Below the pieces are notes generated by a model. It did no database searches and had not been told where the DNA came from. It saw nothing but the letters and a program-made list of their open reading frames with translations. Made by a program: the position numbers and the translations under genes. A stretch of 64,000 nucleotides of DNA from NCBI GenBank assembly GCA_009693505.1, contig SHXD01000001.1, forward strand, positions 1 to 64,000. Reading direction: 5' to 3'. Below, in pieces: positions 36,793 through 47,888 of the stretch; position 1 is the stretch's first letter, and each line of letters starts with the position of its first letter. The DNA is from Limnohabitans sp. GTDB taxonomy: Bacteria; Pseudomonadota; Gammaproteobacteria; Burkholderiales; Burkholderiaceae_C.

Positions 36793-38273
36793 TTAGCTGA
36801 CTTTCGACGTTCAGAGATTTCTTTCCAGAGCGAGTAAGCAGAAAGCACTGCCGACAAGCCCAACAAAATAGCTGAGACCGTGTCGGTCACAAAAATGCTG
36901 TGCTCACCCCCAGAGATGAGCAGGCTGCGTCTGTAATTTGACTCCACCATGAAGCCCAACACCATGCCCAGCACCATGGGTAGAACGGGTATTTTGAGCA
37001 GGCGCATGGCATAACCCAAAACGCCAATGAGCAAGACCAAACCACAATCAAACAAGCTCTGCTGAATGGCAAAGACGCCGGCCATGACAAGTGCCAAAAT
37101 GAAGGCAATCAAATACGGTTTGGGCCGGTTCACCAGCCACATACAAGGCGACAGGATGACCAAGCCAATGAGCAGCATGGCAATGTTGGCAATGAACAAG
37201 CCACCATACAGGCCATACACCACTTCTGGTGCTTTTTGAAACAACATGGGGCCAGGCTGCAAACCATGAATCAAAAAACCACCCAGCAAAATGGCGGCTG
37301 AATTAGAGCCGGGAATGCCCAAGCTGAGGAGTGGCACCAAGGCCGTGGCTGTGACCACGTTGTTGGCCGATTCGGGTGCCGCCACCCCTTCCGGCGAGCC
37401 CTTGCCAAACTCCTCTGGATGATTGGACCAGCGCTTCGCTTCTGTGTAAGCCATGAAGGCGGCAACGGTACCGCCAGCACCGGGCGTGACGCCTTCAAAG
37501 GTGCCAATGACCGCACCAATGGCTTGGGGCTTGAACAGCCGCTTGCTCATGGCCCAGTTGGGCAATTTCAAGCGCGTCGAGCCCGTGTTGCCGCGGGCCC
37601 ACGGCGGCTCGCCAATTTGAACCAGCATTTCAGTGACTGCAAACAAGCCCACCATGACCAGAATGGGTTTGACGCCGTCCAATAAATCCACGGAGCCAAA
37701 GGTAAAGCGTTGCACGCCGGACACAGGGTCGCTGCCAATGAAGGCAACCATCAAACCCATGCACGCAGCGATCAAGCCGCGGAGCAGCGAACCGCCCGAC
37801 AAGCCTGCAATCACCGACAAGCCCAAGATGCCCAACGAAAAATAAGCTGCCGGTGTGAAGGCCAAGGCCACTTGCGCCAAGCTTTCGGTGCAAAGCACCA
37901 GCACCAGCAAACCAAACAAACCACCATAAAGCCCCGACATCAAGGAGATGCCCAGGGCCTCACCTGCTTGGCCTCGCTTGGCCATTTCATTGCCATCAAT
38001 GACGGTGGCAGAAGCTGAATTGGTGCCGGGCGTGCGAATCAGAATGGCAGGAATAGAGCCGCCATACTCAGCACCTACATACACGCTGGCCAACAAAACC
38101 AGTGCATTGGTGGCTTCCATCCCGACCGTAAAAGGCAACAGCAATGCCATGGCAATGGAGGGTGAAATGCCAGGCAAGGCGCCGCCAAAAATGCCCCATA
38201 ACACACCCGCAAACGCTGACAAGATGACCCAACCCGATGACAGGTTAGAAAGGGCTAACAAAAAACTGTCCAT
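36789..38273 (-). CDS. Tripartite tricarboxylate transporter permease, TctA family
   Basis: GALPGISPSIAMALLLPFT, AEYGGSIPAILIRTPGTNSASATVIDG, GVTPGAGGTVAAFMAYTEAKR. Confidence 0.95.
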   Translation of the reverse strand: MDSFLLALSNLSSGWVILSAFAGVLWGIFGGALPGISPSIAMALLLPFTVGMEATNALVLLASVYVGAEYGGSIPAILIRTPGTNSASATVIDGNEMAKRGQAGEALGISLMSGLYGGLFGLLVLVLCTESLAQVALAFTPAAYFSLGILGLSVIAGLSGGSLLRGLIAACMGLMVAFIGSDPVSGVQRFTFGSVDLLDGVKPILVMVGLFAVTEMLVQIGEPPWARGNTGSTRLKLPNWAMSKRLFKPQAIGAVIGTFEGVTPGAGGTVAAFMAYTEAKRWSNHPEEFGKGSPEGVAAPESANNVVTATALVPLLSLGIPGSNSAAILLGGFLIHGLQPGPMLFQKAPEVVYGLYGGLFIANIAMLLIGLVILSPCMWLVNRPKPYLIAFILALVMAGVFAIQQSLFDCGLVLLIGVLGYAMRLLKIPVLPMVLGMVLGFMVESNYRRSLLISGGEHSIFVTDTVSAILLGLSAVLSAYSLWKEISERRKSAK

Positions 38274-38276
38274 GAT

Positions 38277-38774
38277 TTATTTTCCAATCCACTGCGACCA
38301 CATTCCTGTAGGCAAGCGAATTTCTAATGCGTAGTCAAACGACAACCACAGCAAGGGGCCGGTGAGCAAGGCACACCACATCAAAGTTTTGAACTGGCGC
38401 GCGCCGCCAAAATAAGCCACGGCCGCCACCATCACACCGATGGAGAGAATGAAGCCGAAAACTGAAACCAGTGCCACAAAACCAAGCAAGATGGCCAGCA
38501 GGCCCATGGCTTTAAGGTGCGGGTGGTCACTGCCGCCAGGCTCGGGGGCTGCGTCGGGCTCAGAAGTCGCAGGTGCTTTGGATGGCAACCAAGACTTCAA
38601 AAACAAAAATACAGCGGCGGTGCCCAACAAGACGCCAATGGCCGTTGGCACGCCCGTCACGCCCACGGCATCGGCCAGCAAACTGTCTTCAATTAAACTG
38701 GCTTGGTAGACATAAATGGACGAGCCAATCATGCCCAACAAACCCGTTAGGCGATCTTTTTGCTGTGCATTCAT
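38277..38774 (-). CDS. Tripartite tricarboxylate transporter, TctB family
   Basis: 165 aa, 4-TM pattern, immediately upstream of tctA-like gene. Confidence 0.85.
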   Translation of the reverse strand: MNAQQKDRLTGLLGMIGSSIYVYQASLIEDSLLADAVGVTGVPTAIGVLLGTAAVFLFLKSWLPSKAPATSEPDAAPEPGGSDHPHLKAMGLLAILLGFVALVSVFGFILSIGVMVAAVAYFGGARQFKTLMWCALLTGPLLWLSFDYALEIRLPTGMWSQWIGK

Positions 38775-39754
38775 TTCAGCAAGCCCATCTCTTTAAAGTC
38801 TTGCGCTGTTTCTTGCGCCACGTCTTGAATGAATTTGCGCGAAGCTTCTCTGCCGAGCAACATGGGCGTCAAGTGATCTTTCGTGTACTCCGTTTTGTAA
38901 GCGGGCAACTCCAGCACTTTGCGAGCGCCATCTTCCCAAGCCTTGGCAATGTTGTCTGACAAGCCCTTGGGACTTGCCAAACCTCTGAACTTGCGGATGA
39001 CCACGTCGTAACCTTGCTCTTTTGCGGTTGGCAGTTGCGGCAATCCAGACAAGCGTTTTTCTGACAAGGTGGCCAGCAAGCGAACCTTGCCTGCTTCCAA
39101 CTGACCTTGCAATTCTTGAATTTCACCGATGCCAATGTCGTAGGTGCCATTCAGCACACCAATCATTTGATCGCCGCCGCCCTCATGGCTCACGATGGGC
39201 ACTTTGACGCCGGCAGCACGCGATAGCTTCTCCATGCCAATCCGCTCCAAGGACGCTGGGTTGGAGGCGCCCCAACGTGATTTGCCAGGATTGGCCTTGG
39301 CATGCACCATCACATCTTGCAGCGTTTTAAAAGGCGAATCTGCGCGCGTGAAAATTACCTCGGGGTCAATGAACACAATCAGCATGGGGTCTAAGCCGTC
39401 ATAGCCTACAGAGGGTTTGGACAACAAGGTGGTTTGAATGTACGTGGGCGTGGTGCCATAAAACATAGAGCCATCGGTGGGCCCTTTGGCCACGTGCGCC
39501 ACAGCCTTGGCACCACTGCCGCCGCGAATATTTTCTACAGCAAAGTTGGTTTTCATGATCGGCGCCATGTATTTGGCCAACTCGCGCAAAAACACATCGG
39601 TACCACCGCCCGGACTTGAATGTGTCACCAAGGTCACGCGGGATACAGGATAAGGGGCCACTGTTTGAGCCTTCACGGAAGTCAAGCCTGCACAGGCCAA
39701 GCAAATGGCCAATGCCGTTTTCAAACTCAAAATGTGTTTCATATGGGTCTCCAT
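38771..39754 (-). CDS. Bug/TctC-family substrate-binding protein
   Basis: VTLVTHSSPGGGTDVFLRELAKYMAPIMKTNFAVENIRGGSGAKAVAHVAKG. Confidence 0.9.
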   Translation of the reverse strand: METHMKHILSLKTALAICLACAGLTSVKAQTVAPYPVSRVTLVTHSSPGGGTDVFLRELAKYMAPIMKTNFAVENIRGGSGAKAVAHVAKGPTDGSMFYGTTPTYIQTTLLSKPSVGYDGLDPMLIVFIDPEVIFTRADSPFKTLQDVMVHAKANPGKSRWGASNPASLERIGMEKLSRAAGVKVPIVSHEGGGDQMIGVLNGTYDIGIGEIQELQGQLEAGKVRLLATLSEKRLSGLPQLPTAKEQGYDVVIRKFRGLASPKGLSDNIAKAWEDGARKVLELPAYKTEYTKDHLTPMLLGREASRKFIQDVAQETAQDFKEMGLLK

Positions 39755-39806
39755 GGGTTTAAAAAAGTCTCGAGGTTTGCGCCTTCAGGACTGAATTTTT
39801 TAAAAC

Positions 39807-41183
39807 TTATTGAGTCAAGCTTTTCAGCAAGGCTTTCAAATCTTGTTGCGCCGCCAAACTCATGCACAAGTTCCAAGCTTCTTCTGTTTTTTGTGCACCC
39901 AAAATAGGCGTGCTTTGATCGACAAACTTGGCCTTGAGTTGCTCATTGCTCATGGGCTTTTCCAAGCTGCCTATGGCACGCTCAATGTAGATGTGGTGTT
40001 TTTGGCCGTCTGTGGTTTCAACGGTCACGTCAACAGACGCTTCGTGAATGCTGCGGTCCACAATCAAGTCCACTTTGTCGCGAACGCCGATCACCAGGGG
40101 CGAGCGCACCACATCGTCGGCGTACTCATGCTCACCCGCACGACCATAAATGAGGGCCACAGCGCATGAATGGAACACGCTGAATTTGGCCAGCAATCCA
40201 TCGGTGGGTGTTTTCTTGCCTGTGAGTTCTTGCACCAAGGGGTGGGCTTTCAATGTGACTTTGGCCACTTGCTCGGGCTTTAAGTTGTGCTTCTCGCGCA
40301 ATTGCACGCAGGCATCGATGGCGGGGTGGATCACAATGCCGCAAGCAAAAGGCTTGTAGGTATTGAGTTCAATTTCCCAAGTCTTGCCTAAGTTTTCTGT
40401 GATTTCTTTCCAATCGGTTTTATCGGAAAACACTTGCATCAAACCGCGTGGTGCTTCTAAAGCGCGAGAAGACGCGGTGTAACCGTGTTTGGCCATCAAG
40501 GCCGACATCAAACCTACTTTGGCAGCGCCACCAGGGTGGAAAGGCTTGGTCATGGTGCCAAACTGTTCGCGCAAACCAACGGGTTGTGAAGCGGCAATGC
40601 CCAGTGCCATTTGCGTTTGCTTGGCGTTCAAACCCAACAACCGTGAGCAGGCTGCAGCACTGCCCAACATGCCTGTTGAGCCCGTAATGTGCCAGCCGCG
40701 GTCATAGTGGTTGGGATACACGGCATTGCCTACGCGGCATGACACTTCCACGCCCAGCACCAAGGCGTCGATCAGTTGACGACCGGTGGAACCTAGATGC
40801 TCTCCCAGTGCCAAGATGGCGGAGGCCACCGGGCCAGCAGGGTGAATGATGGTTTTCAAATGCGTGTCGTCAAAGTCAAAGGTGTGCGAGCTGATGCCAT
40901 TGAGCAAGGCCGCATTGGCCATGTCAACACGGTCGCTGCGGCCCAACACAGCAGCTTGGGCAGAAGGCGCCAACTCTTTCACTGCGCCCAATGCGGCTTC
41001 CATGGTTTCATGGGTGCTGGGGCCCACAGCGCAACCGGCCCAGTTGGCAAAGGTGCGGTGGGCCTGGGCTTCAACGGCATCGGACCAGCCCTTGGAAGGA
41101 TGAGAGGCAACAAATTCAGCCAACATCTGGGTGATTGCGGGGGCATTGGCGTCGGCAACGACAGTGGTATTTCGTGCGGTCAT
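39807..41183 (-). CDS. MmgE/PrpD family protein (second copy)
   Basis: FDFDDTHLKTIIHPAGPVASAILALGEHLG, FHPGGAAKVGLMSALMAKHGYTAS, KPFACGIVIHPAIDACVQLREKH. Confidence 0.9.
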   Translation of the reverse strand: MTARNTTVVADANAPAITQMLAEFVASHPSKGWSDAVEAQAHRTFANWAGCAVGPSTHETMEAALGAVKELAPSAQAAVLGRSDRVDMANAALLNGISSHTFDFDDTHLKTIIHPAGPVASAILALGEHLGSTGRQLIDALVLGVEVSCRVGNAVYPNHYDRGWHITGSTGMLGSAAACSRLLGLNAKQTQMALGIAASQPVGLREQFGTMTKPFHPGGAAKVGLMSALMAKHGYTASSRALEAPRGLMQVFSDKTDWKEITENLGKTWEIELNTYKPFACGIVIHPAIDACVQLREKHNLKPEQVAKVTLKAHPLVQELTGKKTPTDGLLAKFSVFHSCAVALIYGRAGEHEYADDVVRSPLVIGVRDKVDLIVDRSIHEASVDVTVETTDGQKHHIYIERAIGSLEKPMSNEQLKAKFVDQSTPILGAQKTEEAWNLCMSLAAQQDLKALLKSLTQ

Positions 41184-41473
41184 AGGAAATAAGGGATAAA
41201 AGCCCCTTCAATTGGTCAAAAGAAGCGATGATCATAGGGTAATCGCGGGGTTTTCACACGAGAGCTCACAGGCAGACACCCCCAAAACAGAACAAAGCGG
41301 TCGGAATGGCTAGAGATTTCCTCACAATCTGCGAAGGTCTTTCTTGCCTAGTCCCCGATGCACGGCCATTGACCCATGTCACTCACGGGAAAAGCCACTC
41401 GGTTTAGACTCGGGGCATCTATTTTGATGGCACCCAAGCACGGCTTGCGCACCTTGAGTTTTTCCCCTTACTT

Positions 41474-42583
41474 ATGACTACAAACGCCACCCCCGACAAT
41501 TTGCACCCAATTCCGCCAGATCAGGACATGCCGCACCGCAAAATCATTCGCGAGTGGCTCAAGCCCTTGTCTGATCGCTCCACCCTGCGCGCCTTTGTTC
41601 TCTTGCTTGTTGACACGGCCTTGTTCATGGGGCTTGTGGCAGGCACCGTGCTGCTCGAATCTGTGTGGCTCAAGCTTTTGTGCGGTTCGGCGGCTGGTTT
41701 TGTCATTGGCCGTTTGTTCATCATTGGCCATGACGCTTGTCACCAAAGCCTCACGCCGCACCGCGAACTGAACAAATGGATTGGCCGTTACGCCTTCTTG
41801 TACTCGCTCACGCCATTCAGCCTGTGGGACACCGGCCACAATGTGGTCCACCACGGCTATACCAACTTAAAAGGTGTCGACTTTGTGTGGACACCACTCA
41901 CGGCTGAAGAATTTGCTGAGCTCGGCCCCGTTGGCCGCTTGATGCAATACCTCTACCGCAGTGGCTGGGCCCCAGGTTTGTATTACCTTGTTGAAATTTG
42001 GTGGAAGCGCGAGTTCTTCCCGAACAAAACGCACATGCCTACACGCCGTCCGATTTTCTTTAAAGACAGCTTGTTGGTCACAGTGTTTGGCATTTTGTGG
42101 ATGGGTGTAGTGGGCTATGCAGCTGTCGCCACAGGTCAATCTGTATGGCTCACCTTGCTAATGGGCGTCTTTGTGCCCTTCTTGTTTTGGAACACCATGA
42201 TTGGTTTCGTTGTGTATGTTCACCACACCCATGTGCGGGTGTCTTGGCACAACGACAAATCGGCATGGACCAAAGCTCAGCCCTTCGTATCCACCACCGT
42301 ACACCTCACTTTTCCCATGAAGATTGGCAACATGGTGCACCACATCATGGAGCACACCGCGCACCATGTGGACATGAGCATTCCGCTTTATCGCTTGAAA
42401 AAAGCACAGGCCAAGTTAGAAGAAATGCTGCCAGGTCGCATCATTGTTCAACCCTTCTCTTGGGGCTGGTATTTCAAAACAGCCAAGGCTTGCAAACTGT
42501 ACGACTTCACCCGCGAATGCTGGACCGATTTTCAGGGCCACATGACAAGCCCTGTGCGCGGCAATTTGCCTGCCAAGCCCTAA
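41474..42583 (+). CDS. Fatty acid desaturase
   Basis: Histidine boxes HDACH, HNVVHH, HHIMEHTAHHVD. Confidence 0.9.
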   Translation: MTTNATPDNLHPIPPDQDMPHRKIIREWLKPLSDRSTLRAFVLLLVDTALFMGLVAGTVLLESVWLKLLCGSAAGFVIGRLFIIGHDACHQSLTPHRELNKWIGRYAFLYSLTPFSLWDTGHNVVHHGYTNLKGVDFVWTPLTAEEFAELGPVGRLMQYLYRSGWAPGLYYLVEIWWKREFFPNKTHMPTRRPIFFKDSLLVTVFGILWMGVVGYAAVATGQSVWLTLLMGVFVPFLFWNTMIGFVVYVHHTHVRVSWHNDKSAWTKAQPFVSTTVHLTFPMKIGNMVHHIMEHTAHHVDMSIPLYRLKKAQAKLEEMLPGRIIVQPFSWGWYFKTAKACKLYDFTRECWTDFQGHMTSPVRGNLPAKP

Positions 42584-42619
42584 GCCTTTTCAACTCGGCC
42601 TGAAGGTCGATTCAGATGC

Positions 42620-42648
42620 AAAAAAGCGCTTCTCACGAAGCGTTTTTT
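42620..42648. terminator. Bidirectional intrinsic terminator between desaturase and pgk
   Basis: AAAAAAGCGCTTCTCACGAAGCGTTTTTT. Confidence 0.8.
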
Positions 42649-43838
42649 CATTGTGCTCGGCGCAACAAAATCTCAAAGGCTGGCAATGTTTTGCCTTCCA
42701 AGATTTCTAAGAACGCACCGCCACCGGTGGAGATGTAACCCACTTTTTTTTCAATGCCGTACTTGGCAATGGCCGCCAAGGTGTCGCCACCACCGGCAAT
42801 GCTGAAGGCTTTAGATGCGGCAATGGCGTGTGCAATCACGCGCGTGCCATTTTCAAATGCAGCAAATTCAAAAACCCCCACAGGACCGTTCCACACAATG
42901 GTGCCGGCCGCTTTAAGTTGCGCTGCCAATTTAGCGGCTGTCTCGGGGCCAATGTCCAAAATCAAATCGTCATCGGCCACTTCTGTGGCCTTCTTCACAG
43001 TGGCCACGGCATCTGCTGAAAAAGTTTTGGCTGTGACCACATCAGTGGGAATGGGCACTTCGGCACCGCGTGCTTTCATGATGTCTATCACCGCTTTGGC
43101 CTCTGCCAGCAAGTCAGGCTCTGCCAAGCTTTTGCCAATGTTCAAGCCAGCCGCCAACATGAAGGTGTTGGCAATGCCACCGCCCACAATGAGTTGGTCC
43201 ACTTTGTCGGCCAAGCTCTTCAAAATGGTCAGTTTGGTAGACACTTTGCTGCCGCCCACAATGGCGGCCAAGGGACGCGCAGGGTGCGCCAGTGCTTTGG
43301 TGATGGCGTCAATTTCAGCAGCCAACAAAGGGCCTGCGCACGCCACTTTGGCGTACTCAGCAATGCCATAGGTGGTGCCTTCTGCGCGGTGCGCTGTACC
43401 AAAGGCATCGTTCACAAAAATGTCGCACAACGCCGCCATTTTTTGAGCCAGTTCTGGGTTGTTCTTTTTCTCACCCTTGTTCACGCGGCAGTTTTCAAGC
43501 AAGACAACTTGGCCTGCGGCCACTTCAACACCTTCAACCCAATTGGCTTTCAAAGACACATCACGGCCTAGCAGTTCTGCAAGTCGTTTGGCCACTGGTG
43601 CCAAGGAATCTTCCGGCTTGAATTCGCCTTCTGTAGGGCGGCCTAAGTGACTCGTCACCATGACGGCCGCGCCAGCATCGAGGGCCATTTGAATGCAGGG
43701 TAGAGAGGCGCGAATGCGCGTGTCTTCTGTGATGTCGCCGGCATCGTTTTGCGGCACATTCAAATCGGCGCGAATGAAAACTCGCTGGCCTTTGACTTTG
43801 CCTTGTTGGCACAAATCTGAAAAACGAATGACGTTCAT
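42648..43838 (-). CDS. pgk: Phosphoglycerate kinase
   Basis: [67 protein letters not shown]. Confidence 0.98.
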   Translation of the reverse strand: MNVIRFSDLCQQGKVKGQRVFIRADLNVPQNDAGDITEDTRIRASLPCIQMALDAGAAVMVTSHLGRPTEGEFKPEDSLAPVAKRLAELLGRDVSLKANWVEGVEVAAGQVVLLENCRVNKGEKKNNPELAQKMAALCDIFVNDAFGTAHRAEGTTYGIAEYAKVACAGPLLAAEIDAITKALAHPARPLAAIVGGSKVSTKLTILKSLADKVDQLIVGGGIANTFMLAAGLNIGKSLAEPDLLAEAKAVIDIMKARGAEVPIPTDVVTAKTFSADAVATVKKATEVADDDLILDIGPETAAKLAAQLKAAGTIVWNGPVGVFEFAAFENGTRVIAHAIAASKAFSIAGGGDTLAAIAKYGIEKKVGYISTGGGAFLEILEGKTLPAFEILLRRAQ

Positions 43839-43967
43839 GAAAGCTCTCTTGAATGACGAGGAAGGTCCAGAAGCACTTAGAAACTTTTGGAAACAAGCAG
43901 AATTTTAGACCTGCAAACTGGCGGAAACTTACCCGCCGCTTTCGCAACAGTTATGCCGTGCGCTAAA

Positions 43968-44312
43968 TTACCAACCCAGCAGCAAATGCAATGGCAAGTA
44001 GGCCAACATTCCCGCCACAATGGTCAGTAGCACATTGTGGCGCCAGAAATAAACGGCAGCACCCACAGCGGCACCCATCCACCTGGCATCCATCCAGTTG
44101 TGCAAAACCTCTCCCTGCTGCATTAGGATCTCGGGCAAGACCACCGCTGCCATGGCCGCGATGGGTGCATATTGCAAACCGCGCTGTGCCCAGTCGGGCA
44201 AGGCCCATTCCTCGCTTGAAAAGAAAAAGAAACTGCGCGTGACAATGGTGACGCCCGTCAAACCCGCGATTACGGCCAAAGTCCAAAAATCGGTCCCCTC
44301 AAAAAAGCTCAT
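43968..44312 (-). CDS. azlD: AzlD family branched-chain amino acid exporter subunit
   Basis: 114 aa, 4 TM; overlaps azlC (ATGA); LQYAPIAAMAAVVLPEIL. Confidence 0.87.
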   Translation of the reverse strand: MSFFEGTDFWTLAVIAGLTGVTIVTRSFFFFSSEEWALPDWAQRGLQYAPIAAMAAVVLPEILMQQGEVLHNWMDARWMGAAVGAAVYFWRHNVLLTIVAGMLAYLPLHLLLGW

Positions 44313-45043
44313 GCAGCTTGTCCTTCACGCTTTTTTTGAAAACGCTCCAGACTCATGCTCAAGACAACAGCAACGCCAATGGCCATGACGATGTTCAATT
44401 TCAAAGGCAAGTGGTACGCAGCAATGGCGGTGGCAGCGGCCACGCTTGCCGCAAAAATTCGCATGCGCGTGCTGGCCAATGAGCACAAGATACCCACCAA
44501 ACACAAGGTGCCCGCAAAGCCCAAGCCCCAAGAAGGAGGAATCATGTTGGCCAAAAAAATACCGGCGAAACTGGCCACGACCCAACTCATCCACATCATG
44601 AAAGTGTTACCAGCAAGAGAGGCCGCTTGCGTCAATTGATCTGCAGGGTCTTCGCTTGGAATAGCAAATCGCCGCGTGAACAACACATAACTGATGTCGG
44701 CGGTGAGATAACCGTGCACCATTCTTTCAAGGCGTGGCAAATGCATGAGGTATTTGCGCAGATGCAAACTGAACACCATGAAGCGCAAGTTCACACAAAA
44801 GCCTGTGGCCAAAATGACCCAGGCAGGCGCTCCGGCCACGATCAAAGGCAAGGCCGCCAACTGAGAGCTGCCCGCATACACAAACAGCGTCATGGCAATG
44901 GCCTCAACCACACTCAAACCAGAATTCACCATGGCCACGCCCGTCATCAAGCCCCATGCAGCAAGGCCTGGCGCTTGCGGTGCCAAGTCACGCACAGCTT
45001 CCATGAAGGCGGGGTGACGGTAATTTTCAGCTTTGAAAAACAT
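44309..45043 (-). CDS. azlC: AzlC family branched-chain amino acid exporter
   Basis: [45 protein letters not shown]; likely start [13 protein letters not shown]. Confidence 0.9.
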   Translation of the reverse strand: MFFKAENYRHPAFMEAVRDLAPQAPGLAAWGLMTGVAMVNSGLSVVEAIAMTLFVYAGSSQLAALPLIVAGAPAWVILATGFCVNLRFMVFSLHLRKYLMHLPRLERMVHGYLTADISYVLFTRRFAIPSEDPADQLTQAASLAGNTFMMWMSWVVASFAGIFLANMIPPSWGLGFAGTLCLVGILCSLASTRMRIFAASVAAATAIAAYHLPLKLNIVMAIGVAVVLSMSLERFQKKREGQAA

Positions 45044-45989
45044 CGCCCACCTGAGCTTTGAAGCTGCGAACAAAGTCTGTTGTTGATTGGCGTTTGCCGC
45101 CCGCCTTTTGCAATTGCGTGAGGCATAGAACGCCTTCACCGCAAGCCACTCTCAGGCCTTCTTCTTGCACACTGAGCAAAGTACCAGGCGCTTTGTGATG
45201 AGAAGTTTCGAGCGGGATTGGCTCAGCATGCGCTTGCCAAACCTTGATCACTTCGTCGCCCCATTGCACTGTCATGCCTGGAAATGGGTCAAACGCCAGC
45301 ACGCGTTGGGCCAACACTTGCGCCGATTGTGTCCAATCGATGGCGGCTTCTGTTTTTTCAATTTTGTGCGCGTAAGTCACACCCTCAATAGGCTGCTTCA
45401 CAGGTTTGAAGTGGCCAACTAGCGAGAGTGCCGTCACAATCATTCGCGCGCCCATCTCGGCCAAAGTGTCATGCAAACTGGCCGTGGTGTCTTGCGCACT
45501 GATTGGGCACCTTTCTTCAAGCAACATGTCACCCGTATCTAGTCCTGCATCCATTTGCATGATGGTCACACCGGTTTGAGCATCGCCGGCTTCAATGGCG
45601 CGGTGGATGGGCGCAGCACCTCGCCATCTGGGCAGCAGTGAGGCGTGAATATTCAGACAGCCATAGCGGGGCGCATCAAGGACCCACTGCGGCAAGATCA
45701 AGCCATAGGCCGCAACCACCACGACGTCGGCTTGCAGATTTGAAATGAAGGCTTGGGCCGCGAGCGCTTCATCGGGATACTTGCCATCCAATTTCAGACT
45801 GTGCGGCTGAACAACTGTCAGTCCTTTTGACAATGCAAATTGCTTTACAGCAGAAGCTTGAAGCTTCATGCCCCTTCCCGCAGGCCTGTCAGGTTGTGTC
45901 AAAACCCCCACGATGTCATGTCCTGCCGCATGCAGTGCTGTCAATGCGCTGCGAGCAAATTCGGGCGTGCCCGCAAAAATCACGCGCAT
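45027..45989 (-). CDS. fmt: Methionyl-tRNA formyltransferase
   Basis: [48 protein letters not shown]. Confidence 0.97.
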   Translation of the reverse strand: MRVIFAGTPEFARSALTALHAAGHDIVGVLTQPDRPAGRGMKLQASAVKQFALSKGLTVVQPHSLKLDGKYPDEALAAQAFISNLQADVVVVAAYGLILPQWVLDAPRYGCLNIHASLLPRWRGAAPIHRAIEAGDAQTGVTIMQMDAGLDTGDMLLEERCPISAQDTTASLHDTLAEMGARMIVTALSLVGHFKPVKQPIEGVTYAHKIEKTEAAIDWTQSAQVLAQRVLAFDPFPGMTVQWGDEVIKVWQAHAEPIPLETSHHKAPGTLLSVQEEGLRVACGEGVLCLTQLQKAGGKRQSTTDFVRSFKAQVGDVFQS

Positions 45990-46010
45990 AGAAATTCTTT
46001 CAATGTAGGT

Positions 46011-46517
46011 TTAAGCGTCTTCTTTTTGGGCTTTAAGCATTTTGGTCTTGATGCGATTGCGTTTGAGCGGCGACAAGTACTCCACAAAAACCTTGCCCAT
46101 CAAATGATCCAACTCGTGTTGCACGCACACAGCCATCAGGCCTTCAGCTTCAAGCTCGCGAACTTGGCCGTGTTCATCGGCCGCTTTGACCTTGACAGCC
46201 ACAGCGCGCTCAACCCCATCGTAAATGCCAGGCACAGACAAGCAACCCTCTTCGCTCTTGACGCGCTCTTCACTGAACCAAGTGATTTCTGGATTGATCA
46301 ACACCGTGGCCTGGTTACGCTCTTCAGACGTGTCCAACACCACCAAGCGCTGGTGCACATCGACTTGCGTTGCCGCCAAGCCTACGCCTTGTGCCTCGTA
46401 CATGGTCTCGAGCATGTCCGCCACAAGCTTGCGCAACTTGTCGTCGAACGCCGTGACGGGCGTTGCCACCTTGTGCAGGCGGGGGTCTGGGTAGCAAAGA
46501 ATGTTTAAAAGTGCCAT
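46011..46517 (-). CDS. def: Peptide deformylase
   Basis: [28 protein letters not shown]. Confidence 0.97.
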   Translation of the reverse strand: MALLNILCYPDPRLHKVATPVTAFDDKLRKLVADMLETMYEAQGVGLAATQVDVHQRLVVLDTSEERNQATVLINPEITWFSEERVKSEEGCLSVPGIYDGVERAVAVKVKAADEHGQVRELEAEGLMAVCVQHELDHLMGKVFVEYLSPLKRNRIKTKMLKAQKEDA

Positions 46518-46632
46518 GGTGATTTATTTAGCAATACCTCTATTTTCGCCAATTTGAAGAAGCCTTGCCCAATTGACGAATCGTACCCAAAATCGGCCTC
46601 CCCCAATCTGCGGGGCACTGTTTAGGAAAAAA

Positions 46633-47853
46633 ATGATTTCGTCTAGAGAAAGTCTAAAGGCTTGGCTGCGTTTGAGCCTGACGCCTGGTGTTGGCAATGT
46701 CACAGCGCGCGCCTTGCTTTTGAGGTTTGGCTTGCCAGAGGCCGTCTTTGAACAAAGCACTTCCGAGCTGCAAACAATTGTAAGCAGCGCCATTGGCCAG
46801 CAGCTTCGCCTCATTCCCCTCGGCTTAGAAGACGCATTAGAGACCACTTGGGAATGGCTCCAGACGCAGGCTGATCTCGGCACGTCCAAGGTCGCGCACA
46901 AGCGCCTTCTCACCTTGGCCGATAGCGACTATCCAAGTAGCCTCATGCTCACTCCCGACCCACCTGTTCTGCTGTATGTATTAGGTCAAACTCAGCACCT
47001 GCACTTGCTCAGCCCACCCGCCCACCAAGCGCCACGTGCAATGGCCGTGGTGGGCAGCAGAAATCCCACGCCACAAGGCCGTTTGAATGCACACGACTTT
47101 GCCGTCCATCTGGCACAAGCGGGTCTCACGGTGGTTTCTGGCTTGGCCCTGGGCGTAGACACAGCCGCGCACCAAGGCGCTTTAAAAGGTGGCAGCCCGC
47201 ATCATCCCTTGCACACGGTGGCGGTGGTAGGAACCGGCTTAGACCGCGTCTATCCGCATCAAAATCATGCCTTGGCCTTAAAGATTGCGGCGCATGGCTT
47301 GTTGATCAGCGAATACCCATTGAACACGCCGCCCATCACATCCAATTTCCCACAACGCAATCGGTTGATCGCTGGCTTGTCTCAGGGCTGCTTGGTGGTC
47401 GAAGCCGCAGCGCGTTCTGGTTCTTTGATTACCGCCAAGCAAGCCCTGGACTTGGGCAAAGAGGTGTTTGCCATACCCGGCTCCATTCACACCACCGTCT
47501 CTAAAGGGTGTCATGACCTCATCAAGCAAGGCGCCAAGTTGGTCGACTGTGCACAAGATATTTTGGAAGAGTTGAGAGACCTGCCCGCTGTTGATTGGCA
47601 CACCGCGCCTGCACCTGACTTCTTAAACCCACCTAGGGCGCACGAACCTTTGTTAGAAAATGAACAGATTGGCACGTCAACTTTGAGGGTGCTTGACTAT
47701 TTGGGACAAGACCCTGTTGGCCTAGATGAGTTGCAACTGCGAAGTGGCTTAAGCACCTCTCAGTTGCAAGCTGAATTGTTTCAATTGGAATTGAACGGGG
47801 CACTAGGCCGTTTGCAAGGCGGCCTTTACCAAAAGCTTAGCCCACGTCGTTAA
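46633..47853 (+). CDS. dprA: DNA processing protein DprA
   Basis: AVVGSRNPTPQGR, SGLALGVDTAAHQGAL, GTGLDRVYPHQN, FPQRNRLIAGLSQGCLVVEAAARSGSLITA. Confidence 0.95.
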   Translation: MISSRESLKAWLRLSLTPGVGNVTARALLLRFGLPEAVFEQSTSELQTIVSSAIGQQLRLIPLGLEDALETTWEWLQTQADLGTSKVAHKRLLTLADSDYPSSLMLTPDPPVLLYVLGQTQHLHLLSPPAHQAPRAMAVVGSRNPTPQGRLNAHDFAVHLAQAGLTVVSGLALGVDTAAHQGALKGGSPHHPLHTVAVVGTGLDRVYPHQNHALALKIAAHGLLISEYPLNTPPITSNFPQRNRLIAGLSQGCLVVEAAARSGSLITAKQALDLGKEVFAIPGSIHTTVSKGCHDLIKQGAKLVDCAQDILEELRDLPAVDWHTAPAPDFLNPPRAHEPLLENEQIGTSTLRVLDYLGQDPVGLDELQLRSGLSTSQLQAELFQLELNGALGRLQGGLYQKLSPRR

Positions 47854-47888
47854 CTCTTCTCCTTAACCCTCTTCCTAAACCTTCTTGT

